Origin: Roseibium sp. MMSF_3544
GTDB taxonomy: Bacteria > Pseudomonadota > Alphaproteobacteria > Rhizobiales > Stappiaceae
Length of the DNA stretch: 64,000 nucleotides
Assembly (NCBI RefSeq): GCF_030732845.1
Contig: NZ_JASHKA010000018.1
Coordinates: 1-64,000, forward strand
Direction: 5' to 3'
The stretch's first letter is position 1, and every line of letters begins with the position of its first letter. The translations under genes were made by a program, and so were the position numbers. Below the pieces are notes generated by a model. That model saw only the letters and a program-made list of their open reading frames with translations. It was not told the DNA's origin and made no database searches. Shown in pieces: positions 45,254-54,525 of this stretch.

Positions 45254-46387
45254 ATGGTAGGGACAGGCGTTGCGACTTGCCAACGGGCAGGGACGTCTTC
45301 GGGGAAAACGGCCGGTGAGACTGCTGAGGTGACAACCTCCTTCACGACCGGCTGGTCACAAATTCGCACGGGGCTTTTGACCATTGCCGCCGTGTCCTTC
45401 GTTGCTGCCTGCAGCGCTGCACCCGAAAAACCCAAAGCCAAATTCAGCCCTGAGAAATACGGCGTTCCGGCCAGCCCGAAAATGGTTGCCGCAGGCAAAC
45501 CCGTTCCAAAGGGCGGCGGCCGCTATGTCGTCGGCAAGAAATACAAGATTGCCGGCAAGTGGTACTATCCGGAACACGATCCGAACTACAAGAAAACAGG
45601 TCTGGCCTCCTGGTACGGACCGACCTTCCACGGCCGCAAGACCGCAAATGGCGAAATCTTCGACCGCAATGCCCTGACCGCAGCGCATACGACCATGCCG
45701 CTGCCCTCCTATGCCAGAGTGACCAACACCGCGAACGGCCGTTCTATGATCGTCCGTGTCAATGACCGCGGTCCCTTCCACGGCAACCGGATCATTGACT
45801 TGTCAGAGCGCGTCGCCACGATACTGGACACCAAGTCGAAAGGTGTCGGCAAGGTGAAGGTGGAGTATGTCGGCCGCGCACCGCTTCACGGCCAGGATGA
45901 AGAATATCTGATGGCCTCCTACAGCGGACCTGGATCCGTGGTCCCGGGCGGAACACGTCCCGGAACGCTTCTTGCCCAGGCGGCACCGCCGCCCAACATT
46001 GTCTTCGGCAAGGTGCCGGCGCCTGCAGCGCGGCCCTATCTCGTAGCGTCGAACACCGTTGCGGCTTACAAACCTTCCGGGGCCACCCGTGTTGCCGTTG
46101 CATTTGATCCGGCAATCGCTTTTGAAGCTGGCAATCCGACGATCAAAGTGGCCTCGAACAATCGGTTCGAGCAACTGCCCGCAGCGCATTCCTCCGGCTA
46201 TGCGCCTGCAGGCAATACGCAGGCCATTCCCTATCCGGGCAAACCCACGGGATTTGTGGGAGGCAGTGCCGTTTCTTCGTTTGCAGCGAACCGCCGCATA
46301 ACAGAAGCGCATGACGCCTTGTCCACAGTTGCAACGTCCGGGCTTTCCATGCGACAGCTGGCTGCTAGTATTCCTTCGGGCAAGTAA
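45254..46387 (+). CDS. rlpA: RlpA-like septal lipoprotein
   Basis: 377 aa; a GTG at 45329 is an alternative start giving a normal-length signal peptide. Lipoprotein signal GLLTIAAVSFVAAC with the lipidated cysteine in VAAC. The double-psi beta-barrel domain (about residues 115-205) reads GLASWYGPTFHGRKTANGE, LPSYARVTNTANGRSMIVRV, NDRGPFHGNRIIDLS. RlpA proteins bind or cleave denuded peptidoglycan at the division septum. The C-terminal 170 residues are alanine/proline rich, and no SPOR domain is apparent, unlike E. coli RlpA. The PBP5-type gene follows. Confidence 0.85.
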   Translation: MVGTGVATCQRAGTSSGKTAGETAEVTTSFTTGWSQIRTGLLTIAAVSFVAACSAAPEKPKAKFSPEKYGVPASPKMVAAGKPVPKGGGRYVVGKKYKIAGKWYYPEHDPNYKKTGLASWYGPTFHGRKTANGEIFDRNALTAAHTTMPLPSYARVTNTANGRSMIVRVNDRGPFHGNRIIDLSERVATILDTKSKGVGKVKVEYVGRAPLHGQDEEYLMASYSGPGSVVPGGTRPGTLLAQAAPPPNIVFGKVPAPAARPYLVASNTVAAYKPSGATRVAVAFDPAIAFEAGNPTIKVASNNRFEQLPAAHSSGYAPAGNTQAIPYPGKPTGFVGGSAVSSFAANRRITEAHDALSTVATSGLSMRQLAASIPSGK

Positions 46388-46450
46388 AACCAGATCAACA
46401 ACCGATTTGCCCGTGTGACTTCGACCGGAAGCGACAGGGTGCTCGGACCG

Positions 46451-47641
46451 ATGAGTTTTTTTCGACCTGAATTCTGGAGCCTTAAGGCCAGGACGTTTGC
46501 CGCGGCAGTCGCAACTGTTGTGGCGGCAGCAGGATTGACCTGCGTTCAGGCGGCAGAATCAATCGTCACCAAGGCGCCGAAGGCCTACCTTCTGGAACCC
46601 ACATCCGGCACGGTGCTCTATTCAAAGGCACCGGACGAACCTTTCGCGCCCGGTTCGCTTGCCAAGGTGATGACCGCTGCCACCGTTTTTCATCTTCTGA
46701 AAGAGGGCGAAGCCCAACTTGATCAGCTCTGTAATGTCAGCGAACACGCCTGGCGGACCGGCGGTGCACCTTCGCGCAAGGCCACCATGTTTGCGGCAAT
46801 CAAATCGGACATTGCGATCGAAGACCTGCTCAAGGGATTGCTGGTCCACAACGCCAATGATGCGGCCATCGTTCTCGCCGAATGTATCGACGGCTCGGAA
46901 GACGCTTTTGCAGAGCGCATGACGGAATTCGCACTGTCGATCGGCATGACCAACAGTAGTTTTACCAATCCGACCGGATATGAAGACAAGCCGAGCAAAA
47001 CCACCGTCCACGATCAAGCGAAACTGGCAGAGTACATTCTGGAAAACCACGACGACCACTACGCGCTGTTTTCCCTGCCGGAATTTACCTGGAACAAGAT
47101 CTTTCAGCGAAACAAGAACCCGCTTCTGGGCGAAATCCGAAACCTGGATGGCCTTGGCGGCGGCAATGACCCTGAAGACGGCTATTCCGGCCTTGCATCA
47201 GTGGACCGGAACGGGCGCCGGATCATTGCCGCCGTCGCCGGTCTCAATTCCGACAAGCACCGCCTGCAGTCGTTGAAAGAGGTGATCGGCGGCGCGTGGG
47301 AATTCTACACGATCCAGACGATCTTCCCGGCTGGTGAAGTGGTCGCGGAAGCGAGGGTCTTCGGCGGCACCGAAGGCACTGTTCCCCTTGTCGCCAATTC
47401 TGATGTCGACGTTCTGCTCGCCCGGGGCGGCAGCCTGGAATACAGGATCAGGGTTGTTTACGACGGCCCCTTCAAAGCACCTGTTGAAATGGGTACGCCT
47501 GCCGGCGAATTGCGCGTCATCGGCAAAGAAGGAATTGTCTATCGTGCACCGCTGGTGACCGGAGGCGCTGTGCCGGAGGGCACAATGATGAACCGCGCCA
47601 TGGACGGTCTTCAGGAATTGCTTTTCGGCTGGATCGGGTGA
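46451..47641 (+). CDS. PBP5-family (D-Ala-D-Ala carboxypeptidase-like) protein with degenerate active site
   Basis: 396 aa from ATG 46451; the reading frame extends to a GTG at 46415. Signal peptide ending CVQA-AES. SXXK motif intact (S69-LA-K72 in PGSLAKVMT), but the SXN motif is N134-A-N136 (LLVHNAND) instead of SxN, and the KTG motif is GGG (236-238) in LDGLGGGNDPEDGYSG. The C-terminal beta-rich domain and a membrane-anchoring helix (MNRAMDGLQELLFGWIG) are present. Active PBP5 enzymes trim pentapeptide stems. With two of three motifs lost this copy is probably non-catalytic or altered. It precedes tmk as in other Rhizobiales. Confidence 0.85.
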   Translation: MSFFRPEFWSLKARTFAAAVATVVAAAGLTCVQAAESIVTKAPKAYLLEPTSGTVLYSKAPDEPFAPGSLAKVMTAATVFHLLKEGEAQLDQLCNVSEHAWRTGGAPSRKATMFAAIKSDIAIEDLLKGLLVHNANDAAIVLAECIDGSEDAFAERMTEFALSIGMTNSSFTNPTGYEDKPSKTTVHDQAKLAEYILENHDDHYALFSLPEFTWNKIFQRNKNPLLGEIRNLDGLGGGNDPEDGYSGLASVDRNGRRIIAAVAGLNSDKHRLQSLKEVIGGAWEFYTIQTIFPAGEVVAEARVFGGTEGTVPLVANSDVDVLLARGGSLEYRIRVVYDGPFKAPVEMGTPAGELRVIGKEGIVYRAPLVTGGAVPEGTMMNRAMDGLQELLFGWIG

Positions 47642-47732
47642 CGATTGCTGGCGGCATAAACATTTGAACTGATCCCTGTTAAAAGCCTAACGATCAACGG
47701 CAACAAGATTCTAGAGCGGAGCCAAGACCACC

Positions 47733-48434
47733 TTGCCGGGACATTTCATCACTTTTGAAGGCGGGGAAGGGGCCGGTAAATCGACTCAAATCACCCTTCT
47801 CAAGCGCTTTCTGGAAAGCTGCGGCAAGACTGTTGTCGTCACGCGTGAACCCGGCGGGTCACCGGGCGCTGAAAAGATCCGGTCTCTTTTGCTTTCTGGC
47901 GGTGCCAAAGACCTCGGGCCACGTGGCGAGGCGATGCTGTTTGCGGCAGCCCGTGCGGATCACGTCGATTCGACGATCCAGCCGGCCTTGAAGCGGGGCG
48001 CCTGGGTCCTGTGCGACCGTTATGCGGATTCGACCCGCGTTTATCAGGGAGAAGCGGGCGTCGACGAGGACTACTTGAAACTGCTTGAAACTGCGGCTGT
48101 TGCCGGCGTGCGGCCAGACATGACGATCCTGATCGATGTTCCGCCCGACATCGGGCTGAAACGGGTCGCAAAACGATCCGAGAGCGACGACAGTGGCGGA
48201 CCGGACCGGTTTGAAGGCGAGGCGCTTGCCGTCCACGAGCGGCGCCGGAACCTCTTTCTGAAACTGGCTGAGGAAGAAGCCTACCGGTTCAAGGTTGTGG
48301 ACGGCGCCAAGGATCAGGCGTTTGTCGAAAAAGCCATTCGTGATGCGGTTCGTGATGCCTTTTCAAGAGATCTTGCGCCGAAAGGGCGACGCGCTGCGAA
48401 CAAAGTCATATCAAGTCCGGAGAAAACTGTCTGA
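47733..48434 (+). CDS. tmk: thymidylate kinase
   Basis: 233 aa starting with TTG at 47733. P-loop FEGGEGAGKST (8-18), the DR(Y/F) motif LCDRYADSTRVYQGE, RxP-type VVTREPGGSPGAEKIR and the LID region. It phosphorylates dTMP to dTDP with ATP. Its stop overlaps the holB start (ATGA), so the two are coupled. Confidence 0.93.
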   Translation: MPGHFITFEGGEGAGKSTQITLLKRFLESCGKTVVVTREPGGSPGAEKIRSLLLSGGAKDLGPRGEAMLFAAARADHVDSTIQPALKRGAWVLCDRYADSTRVYQGEAGVDEDYLKLLETAAVAGVRPDMTILIDVPPDIGLKRVAKRSESDDSGGPDRFEGEALAVHERRRNLFLKLAEEEAYRFKVVDGAKDQAFVEKAIRDAVRDAFSRDLAPKGRRAANKVISSPEKTV

Positions 48435-49495
48435 TGGCCCGCAGAAACGAACCGGTCGACATTCCGGAGGTCGATGCGCTGCCAGGCTATCCGCTCCCCC
48501 ATGAACGTGATCGGCTGGTCGGTCACAGAGCGACCGAAACGGCGTTGCTGGAGGCGTATCGTTCCGAGCGTTTGCATCATGCCTGGATCCTGGGCGGTCC
48601 CAAAGGTATCGGCAAGGCAACGCTGGCCTTTCGTTTCGCGCAGTTCGTCATTGCACATCCCGACAGGTTTGGACCGGAAGTCGCAACCGCACAGGATTTG
48701 AGCGTTGCCGAAGATCATCCCGTCAAACGTCAGGTCAAAGCCGGAGGACATCCAAACATTCTGCACTTGCGCCGGCCCTGGGACGAAAAGTTGAAAAGGT
48801 TCAAGACGGATCTCCCGGTCGATGAGGTTCGGCGCACGGTTTCGTTTTTCGGTACGACAGCATCTGCAAAGGCCTGGCGCATTTGTATTGTCGATGCAGC
48901 CGACGACATGAACCAGAACTCGGCCAACGCGCTTTTGAAAATACTGGAAGAACCGCCCGAACGTTGCCTGTTTCTGGTCCTGAGCCATGCACCGGGCCGG
49001 TTGTTGCCAACGATCAGATCCAGGTGCCGTCGGCTCGACATGGCGCCACTGGCAGCAGCTGAAATCGCCGAGGGATTGAATGAGCTCGCGGGCGGTTCGG
49101 CTTCCTCGCAAGACGATCTTGCCGAAATCGCACAGACGGCGGACGGTAGCTTGCGATCCGCAATCACGCTGTTATCAGGTGACGGGCTTCAAATCGCCAA
49201 GGGTTTGAAACAACTGGCGGATAGTAGTGCCAATTTGGATCTTGCAGCGGTACATGCGCTTGCTGATCTGATTTCGGCTCGCGGCCAGACGGACAATTGG
49301 GAGAGTTTCCAACACGTTCTGGAAAACTGGTTGCATGAACGCATGCGCCAGGAGCTGAAAAGCGGCGTCCGTGATGCCTACCGTCGTGTGGAACATTGGG
49401 AAACCGTTAGAAAAGCGATCAATGACGCTGATGCGCTCAACCTGGACCGGAAACAAGTGGTGCTTGATTTTTTCTTTGCGTTGCGCGCCGCCTGA
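48434..49495 (+). CDS. holB: DNA polymerase III delta' subunit
   Basis: 353 aa. Clamp-loader ATPase-like fold: WILGGPKGIGKATLAFRFAQ (51-70), VDEVRRTVSFFGTTASAKAW, IVDAADDMNQNSANALLKIL and EEPPERCLFLVLSH, the signature of delta'. It helps load the beta clamp; the delta' subunit itself does not hydrolyse ATP. In many Rhizobiales metG follows holB; here the next gene is tatD after 91 bp, so metG must be elsewhere. Confidence 0.92.
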   Translation: MARRNEPVDIPEVDALPGYPLPHERDRLVGHRATETALLEAYRSERLHHAWILGGPKGIGKATLAFRFAQFVIAHPDRFGPEVATAQDLSVAEDHPVKRQVKAGGHPNILHLRRPWDEKLKRFKTDLPVDEVRRTVSFFGTTASAKAWRICIVDAADDMNQNSANALLKILEEPPERCLFLVLSHAPGRLLPTIRSRCRRLDMAPLAAAEIAEGLNELAGGSASSQDDLAEIAQTADGSLRSAITLLSGDGLQIAKGLKQLADSSANLDLAAVHALADLISARGQTDNWESFQHVLENWLHERMRQELKSGVRDAYRRVEHWETVRKAINDADALNLDRKQVVLDFFFALRAA

Positions 49496-49586
49496 CGCTC
49501 GAAACGTTTGGGAATCTTGGAAAATACGGATATCTAGACCCCGAATGATAGCTGGGACTGAAACCGATTTCTGATTAGGACCTTGA

Positions 49587-50390
49587 ATGCTTGTCGACAG
49601 CCATTGCCATCTCGATTTTCCTGATTTCGACGGTGAGCGGCCCGAACTGATTGCGCGAGCGCACGAAGCAGGCGTTGATCTGATGGTGACGATCTGCACC
49701 CATATCCGGAAGTTCGACCGGATCCGGGCGATCGCGGAAGAATACCCGGAAGTTTACTGTTCAGTCGGCACGCACCCGCACAATGCTGGCACAGAACGTG
49801 GAATTCCGGTCGACGAAATCGTGCGCCTTGCAGCCCATCCAAAGGTCGTCGCCATCGGAGAAGCCGGGCTGGACTATTACTACGACAAGGCACCTCGTGA
49901 TGCGCAGGCTGAAGGCCTTCGCATTCATATCGAGGCTGCGCGTCAGACAGGACTGCCACTTGTCATTCACGCACGCGACGCGGATGACGACATGGCAGAC
50001 ATTTTGCGCGATGAAATGGGGAAGGGGGCGTTCCCGGCCCTCCTGCACTGCTTCTCTTCAGGTCGTGAGCTTGCCCTCACCGGTATCGAACTCGGTCTTT
50101 ATGTGTCGTTTTCCGGAATACTGACCTTCAAGCGATCAGAGGAACTGCGCGACATTGCACGGGAACTCCCAGCCGACCGGCTGCTTGTTGAAACCGATGC
50201 GCCCTATCTCGCCCCTCAGCCTCGGCGCGGCAAACGCAACGAACCGGCCTATACGGCCATGACGGCTGCTGTTCTTGCCGAAACCCGCGGCGTTTCTCAA
50301 ACAGAAATCGCCCGGCAGACAACAGAGAACTTTTTCCGCCTGTTCGGCAAAGTTCCGAAACCTGCGCATTTGACTGAGGCCGCAGTCTGA
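49587..50390 (+). CDS. tatD: TatD-family metal-dependent hydrolase (DNase)
   Basis: 267 aa. HCHLDFPDF (6-14, first metal-binding histidines), YCSVGTHPHNAG, AIGEAGLDYYYDKAP, PLVIHARDADDD, LLHCFSSGRELA and LVETDAPYLAPQPRRGKRNE (aspartate). TatD enzymes are 3'-5' exonucleases or deoxyribonuclease-like hydrolases in DNA repair. Its stop overlaps the next start (50390). Confidence 0.9.
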   Translation: MLVDSHCHLDFPDFDGERPELIARAHEAGVDLMVTICTHIRKFDRIRAIAEEYPEVYCSVGTHPHNAGTERGIPVDEIVRLAAHPKVVAIGEAGLDYYYDKAPRDAQAEGLRIHIEAARQTGLPLVIHARDADDDMADILRDEMGKGAFPALLHCFSSGRELALTGIELGLYVSFSGILTFKRSEELRDIARELPADRLLVETDAPYLAPQPRRGKRNEPAYTAMTAAVLAETRGVSQTEIARQTTENFFRLFGKVPKPAHLTEAAV

Positions 50391-51226
50391 TGACGGTTGA
50401 ACTGACCATTCTCGGGTGCGGATCGTCCAGCGGCGTTCCGCGCATTGGCAACGACTGGGGCGAATGTGATCCGAACGAGCCGAAAAACAGACGGCTTCGG
50501 TGTTCCGCACTCGTTGAAAAACGTGGCGAATATGGCTGCACAACAGTCTTGATCGACACAGGACCCGATCTGAGGCAGCAAATGCTTGCCGAAAATGTCG
50601 TCCATCTTGATGCCGTTTTCTACACGCACGCACATGCTGATCATCTTCATGGCATCGATGACTTGCGCACATTCTGGTTGCTCGACCGCGCCAAAGTGCC
50701 GGTCTACATGGACGATCCGACGTTTCAACGAGCCAACTCGGCGTTCAAATACTGTTTTGAAAAACCGGAAGGGTCCAATTATCCGCCAATCCTGGAACAT
50801 CATGCAATTGTGACGGGAGTACCAGTGGAGATCGTCGGCGACGGCGGATCTCTGGTTGTTGAACCGATTACGGTGGTTCATGGCGAGATTGATGCACTCG
50901 GGTTTCGCATTGGCGATGCGGCTTATATTCCGGACGTGTCCGACATTCCGGATAGCAGCTTTAACAGGCTGAAAAATCTGGATTTATTGGTTCTGGATTG
51001 CCTGCGCAGAAACCCGCATCCAAGTCATTTTTGCCTGGAAGAGTCGCTGCGCTGGACGCATCGGATCGCGCCGCGCAAGGCCATTTTCACCAATCTCCAT
51101 TGCGACCTGGACTACGGCCGGTTACGCGATGAATTACCAGAGCACATAGAGCCTGCCTTCGACGGTTTGCGGGTTGATCTGACGGCATTGTCCGACCTCA
51201 ACACGACTGCGGAAAATGCCGTCTAG
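50390..51226 (+). CDS. metallo-beta-lactamase fold phosphodiesterase (PhnP-like)
   Basis: 278 aa. Zinc motif YTHAHADHLHGIDDLR (H80, H82, D84, H85), start LTILGCGSSSGVPRIG with CDPNEPKNRRLRCSALVE, as in PhnP-type 1,2-cyclic phosphodiesterases and tRNA-processing relatives. Conserved neighbour of tatD in alphaproteobacteria; the natural substrate is not established there to my knowledge. Overlaps tatD and recX. Confidence 0.82.
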   Translation: MTVELTILGCGSSSGVPRIGNDWGECDPNEPKNRRLRCSALVEKRGEYGCTTVLIDTGPDLRQQMLAENVVHLDAVFYTHAHADHLHGIDDLRTFWLLDRAKVPVYMDDPTFQRANSAFKYCFEKPEGSNYPPILEHHAIVTGVPVEIVGDGGSLVVEPITVVHGEIDALGFRIGDAAYIPDVSDIPDSSFNRLKNLDLLVLDCLRRNPHPSHFCLEESLRWTHRIAPRKAIFTNLHCDLDYGRLRDELPEHIEPAFDGLRVDLTALSDLNTTAENAV

Positions 51227-51743
51227 AGCTTCGCCGAAACTGCCCAGCTTGGAGCGATTGAGCAAGGCAGCCGTTCACTATCTGGAACGCTACAGTTCGT
51301 CAAAGGCCAATCTGCAGAGAGTGCTGGAACGCAAGGTCATGAATGCATGCCGGCACCACGACCGCGATCCTGAGGAGTTTTCGAGCCTGATCGAAACGGT
51401 CGTTGAAAAATGCCTGCAGTCCGGGCTGTTAAACGACCAGGTCTATGCGGAAACAAAAACAGCCAGCCTGAGACGCCGTGGCGGGTCCAGGCGAAAAATC
51501 GAGGCTCAATTGTCCGCCAAGGGAGTCGATCGCGAGACGATCCGAAACGCGGTCGCTGCAGATGACGACGATGAAGCGGAACTTGATGCTGCGCGAATTT
51601 TTGCACGCAGGCGGCGGCTCGGTCCGTATCGAAACGAGAAAGACAGACAAGGCCGTCGAGACAAGGATCTGGCCGCAATGTGCCGGGCCGGGTTTTCTTT
51701 TGAGATTGCGAGGCGGATTATTGACGTCTCGTTGGATGATTGA
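51216..51743 (+). CDS. recX: RecX-family regulatory protein
   Basis: 175 aa, basic, all-helical with three repeated three-helix units: AAVHYLERYSSSKANLQRVL, VVEKCLQSGLLNDQVYAETK, LRRRGGSRRKIEAQLSAKGV, then ARIFARRRRLGPYRNEKDRQ and LAAMCRAGFSFEIARRII. RecX inhibits RecA filament growth. It overlaps the phosphodiesterase gene by 11 bases. Confidence 0.82.
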   Translation: MPSRASPKLPSLERLSKAAVHYLERYSSSKANLQRVLERKVMNACRHHDRDPEEFSSLIETVVEKCLQSGLLNDQVYAETKTASLRRRGGSRRKIEAQLSAKGVDRETIRNAVAADDDDEAELDAARIFARRRRLGPYRNEKDRQGRRDKDLAAMCRAGFSFEIARRIIDVSLDD

Positions 51744-52067
51744 ATGCGTGCCGATGGCAAGCGTGTAAACATCAAGCGCGGCTAGCCGACTTGCAAATGA
51801 GCGCGGCGATGCGACTAAGCGTCTGATTTTCAGCGCAATATCACCTACAAATAAATGTTCCATAATATTGATTATGCGAATTGTTGAGACGTGGAACGAC
51901 GATGGACTAACTCCACAAGCACGCACGCCCTATAACTGCGATCCGACTGTGAACCGTCCCTTTTCGCTGCGTGTCATCTGAAATTGTTTCATCAGGTGCG
52001 CCTCGACACTCCTCTCAAAGCTATCTGCTGTATTGTTGCTGTTGTCGGTTTGGAGGGTCTGCACATC
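51744..52067. other. gene-free gap after recX
   Basis: 324 bp. Nothing supported; AT-rich part at 51840-51880 may be the promoter for the VOC gene. Confidence 0.4.
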
Positions 52068-52505
52068 GTGAAGCTTGCGCATATCAACATTGTTGCCAGA
52101 AACGCAGACAGGCTTGCGACGTTCTACGTCGACGTTCTTGGATGTGAGATCCTGCGCAAACCAAAATTGCTAACCGGCGCAAAAGTCTCTCAAGGAAACG
52201 GTCTTCAAGGCTCCGACATCTATTCCATCTGGCTCAAATTTCCCGGCTGCACCGAGCCGTTTCTTGAAATTCACGAACACAGCCTGAAACTTGACCGGCA
52301 TCCGCCATGTGTGAATGAACCCGGCTTTGGACACCTTTCTTTTCAGGTTATCGACATCCATGAAATGCTGGCCGCGATTGTCGGCTCGGGTGGCAAGAAA
52401 CTGGGCGAAATAACCAATTTCGGAACGGAAGAACGTCCGTTTTTGATTGTCTATACGCGCGATCTGGAAGGTAATATTATTGAGCTGGAACAGCCATCAA
52501 TGTGA
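52068..52505 (+). CDS. VOC-superfamily (glyoxalase-like) protein
   Basis: 145 aa from GTG 52068, chosen because GGAGGG lies ten bases upstream and the domain begins at once (KLAHINIVARNADRLATFYV). Two beta-alpha-beta modules with metal-ligand positions H (KLAHINI), E (FLEIHEH), H (FGHLSFQV) and E (NIIELEQ). VOC enzymes include glyoxalase I, dioxygenases and resistance proteins; the reaction is not deducible. Confidence 0.8.
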   Translation: MKLAHINIVARNADRLATFYVDVLGCEILRKPKLLTGAKVSQGNGLQGSDIYSIWLKFPGCTEPFLEIHEHSLKLDRHPPCVNEPGFGHLSFQVIDIHEMLAAIVGSGGKKLGEITNFGTEERPFLIVYTRDLEGNIIELEQPSM

Positions 52506-52675
52506 TGAACAACACCGTAAACAAGCGGAATTGAGGCTACGGTCTGGGCGTTGAATGTGGCTGCCCAAGCGCTGCAGTCTTTGACCAAATTGCGGAAAGT
52601 AGCTTGAAAAAGTCAGTATATAACGTTGTATTTATTGAATAAAACGAGATTGTAGAAAATTCCGGGAAGACGATT

Positions 52676-53143
52676 ATGAGTGCCACAGCGAATGCATCTG
52701 ACTGGGAAGTCGCCGGATATATGGACGCCGGGCTTGGAGCTGGTATCGCCGGCGGTTACTGGACGTTCGTGTTTCGCAGCACGGTCGCAGACTATTGCGC
52801 CCTTTTTGGCTTTGCTGGGTTTGGCCTCGGATTTGGTGGAAGTGGTGGCAGCATCTCCATGCCAGAATTCAGACCCGGAGAAGCCAGACTCTCATTCACG
52901 CGCATCGACTGCAGCCGGATATTCAGCGGTAACGATCTGGATGGTGCCTTCGGTCGCCTGACGGCCGCGGGCGCTGGTGCAGGCAGCGGTATTGGACTGT
53001 GTTCGATAACAGCGCTGAATATGAACGGCCCCCTTTTCAACAGCCAGGACGTCAACGGTTGGAGCTTCACTGCAGGAGCGTCCGCCATGACCACCATGGG
53101 CAACTGGGCGCGTATTACCGAGCTTTCGATGTCAGCCACTTGA
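52676..53143 (+). CDS. glycine-rich protein of unknown function
   Basis: 155 aa with glycine/alanine-rich hydrophobic runs (GLGAGIAGGYWTFVF, FGFAGFGLGFGGSGGS) and a beta-like second half (LCSITALNMNGPLFNSQDVN). No signal peptide found. Family not recognised; the hydrophobic glycine zippers could insert in membranes. Confidence 0.45.
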   Translation: MSATANASDWEVAGYMDAGLGAGIAGGYWTFVFRSTVADYCALFGFAGFGLGFGGSGGSISMPEFRPGEARLSFTRIDCSRIFSGNDLDGAFGRLTAAGAGAGSGIGLCSITALNMNGPLFNSQDVNGWSFTAGASAMTTMGNWARITELSMSAT

Positions 53144-53302
53144 GGGTAGCCTCAACCGCCTGTCATGTTTCTAGAGCATCAGTCGAGGTCGATCTGAGCG
53201 GCGTTTGCTCCTAACCAAGCCAGTCTTGGAGCTGACGTGAGCACCCTGCTCGCACGTATCGTCTATCTGTCGCCTCGATTTGCCGCCGAAATAGCGTTCT
53301 AC

Positions 53303-54334
53303 TCAGAACACGCTATGGTCACCCCGTTCGACGCGGTCCTCGCCTTTCAGAACCCGTTCGTAGTACTCAAACAGCGTGTCTTCACCGGTCTCCGGCGTGG
53401 CCGCCGCATCATACTCGCCGCTCACCGGATCAAGCGCGAGCATGGATTCAGTCGCATAGTATCTGCCTATTCTTGCCAACTCGACCTTTGCCGACAGCGA
53501 AGGAACAATTCGGCCGACGATGCCCATGGACCAGATGATCGTATCGAGGAAAGTGACGGGCACGTGCTTGAAACGTGGCCGGCGCTCAAGAAGCGAAAAC
53601 AGGTAGTCGCCCTGCTCTTTTGGCGTGATCGCCGGACCTGGTCCTCCAATCGGCAGCACCTTGTTGTGGCGCGCCGTGTCGTTTATGCAGCCGGCAAGAT
53701 AGGAACCGAGATCACGATCGCTAATCGGTTTGCAGGACGTTAGTCGTCCGTCACCGAAAACCAGGAAGGCTTTGCCGCGTTGAAGGCGGCTGATCTGACC
53801 GGAGAGCGACTTGAAAAAAGCAGTCGGCCTCACGATGGTGTAGGTCATTCCCGAATTCGCAAGCGCCTTTTCCGCTGCAAGTTTAGCCCTCTGGAATTCC
53901 AGCCGGGGCTTTTGCACACAGATCGCTGATAGCAGAACGAAGTGCTCAACGCCTTTATCTTTTGCGATCTGCATCGCATCAAGATTGGCGTGATGATCAA
54001 CCGCCCAGGCATCCTTCGGCTCACCGGTGCGTGACGCCAGACAGGAGACAACTACATCGAAGCGTTCGTCATTGAAGCCGTTTTCGCGCAAGGACGTAAT
54101 ATCTGTGACGTTGCCAAATCGAAGCGTTGCCCCTTCTAACAGGTCGCGTGTCTGCCCCTCGCCCAGCCCGCCACCGGGCCCGGCGCGCTGACGGACGAAA
54201 CAGGTGACGTCATGCCCTGCACGGACAAGCGCTGAAGCTGTCGCACGTCCGATCGTACCTGTTGCTCCCAACAGGAGAACGCGTTTGCGTAACCCATTGG
54301 CGGGTTTACCGGTGCCCGTAATCAATGTGCACAA
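53303..54334 (-). CDS. bciA: BciA-like divinyl (proto)chlorophyllide 8-vinyl reductase
   Basis: 343 aa. NAD(P)-binding Rossmann start RVLLLGATGTIGRATASAL; VVVSCLASRTGEPKDAWAVD; HFVLLSAICVQKPRLEFQRA; TYTIVRPTAFFKSLSGQI; FVFGDGRLTSCKPISD, all characteristic of BciA, which reduces the C8-vinyl group in bacteriochlorophyll synthesis. No other photosynthesis gene is in the window. The reading begins with TTG at 54334; no ATG fits upstream of the Rossmann motif. If correct, the organism is probably an aerobic anoxygenic phototroph or descends from one. Confidence 0.78.
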   Translation of the reverse strand: MCTLITGTGKPANGLRKRVLLLGATGTIGRATASALVRAGHDVTCFVRQRAGPGGGLGEGQTRDLLEGATLRFGNVTDITSLRENGFNDERFDVVVSCLASRTGEPKDAWAVDHHANLDAMQIAKDKGVEHFVLLSAICVQKPRLEFQRAKLAAEKALANSGMTYTIVRPTAFFKSLSGQISRLQRGKAFLVFGDGRLTSCKPISDRDLGSYLAGCINDTARHNKVLPIGGPGPAITPKEQGDYLFSLLERRPRFKHVPVTFLDTIIWSMGIVGRIVPSLSAKVELARIGRYYATESMLALDPVSGEYDAAATPETGEDTLFEYYERVLKGEDRVERGDHSVF

Positions 54335-54525
54335 ACCCAGTTCGAGTTCCTGTGCATAAATGCTATCCGTTTTTTTGGGGCTCCGACAACGGAAAGCATA
54401 TCTACAAGCGTGCTGTTTTCAGGAAAAACGGAAGAAAGAACCGAGTGCATCTGGCTAGCTTTGAGCAAGATACCCGCTTGCTAGATTTGCGTATGACTTG
54501 TCGCCTTGGTGCCTGGGTCCATGCC

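Noticed and set aside
45043..45498. 151-codon minus-strand ORF opposite rlpA
   Set aside because: Shadow of the rlpA frame in GC-rich DNA.
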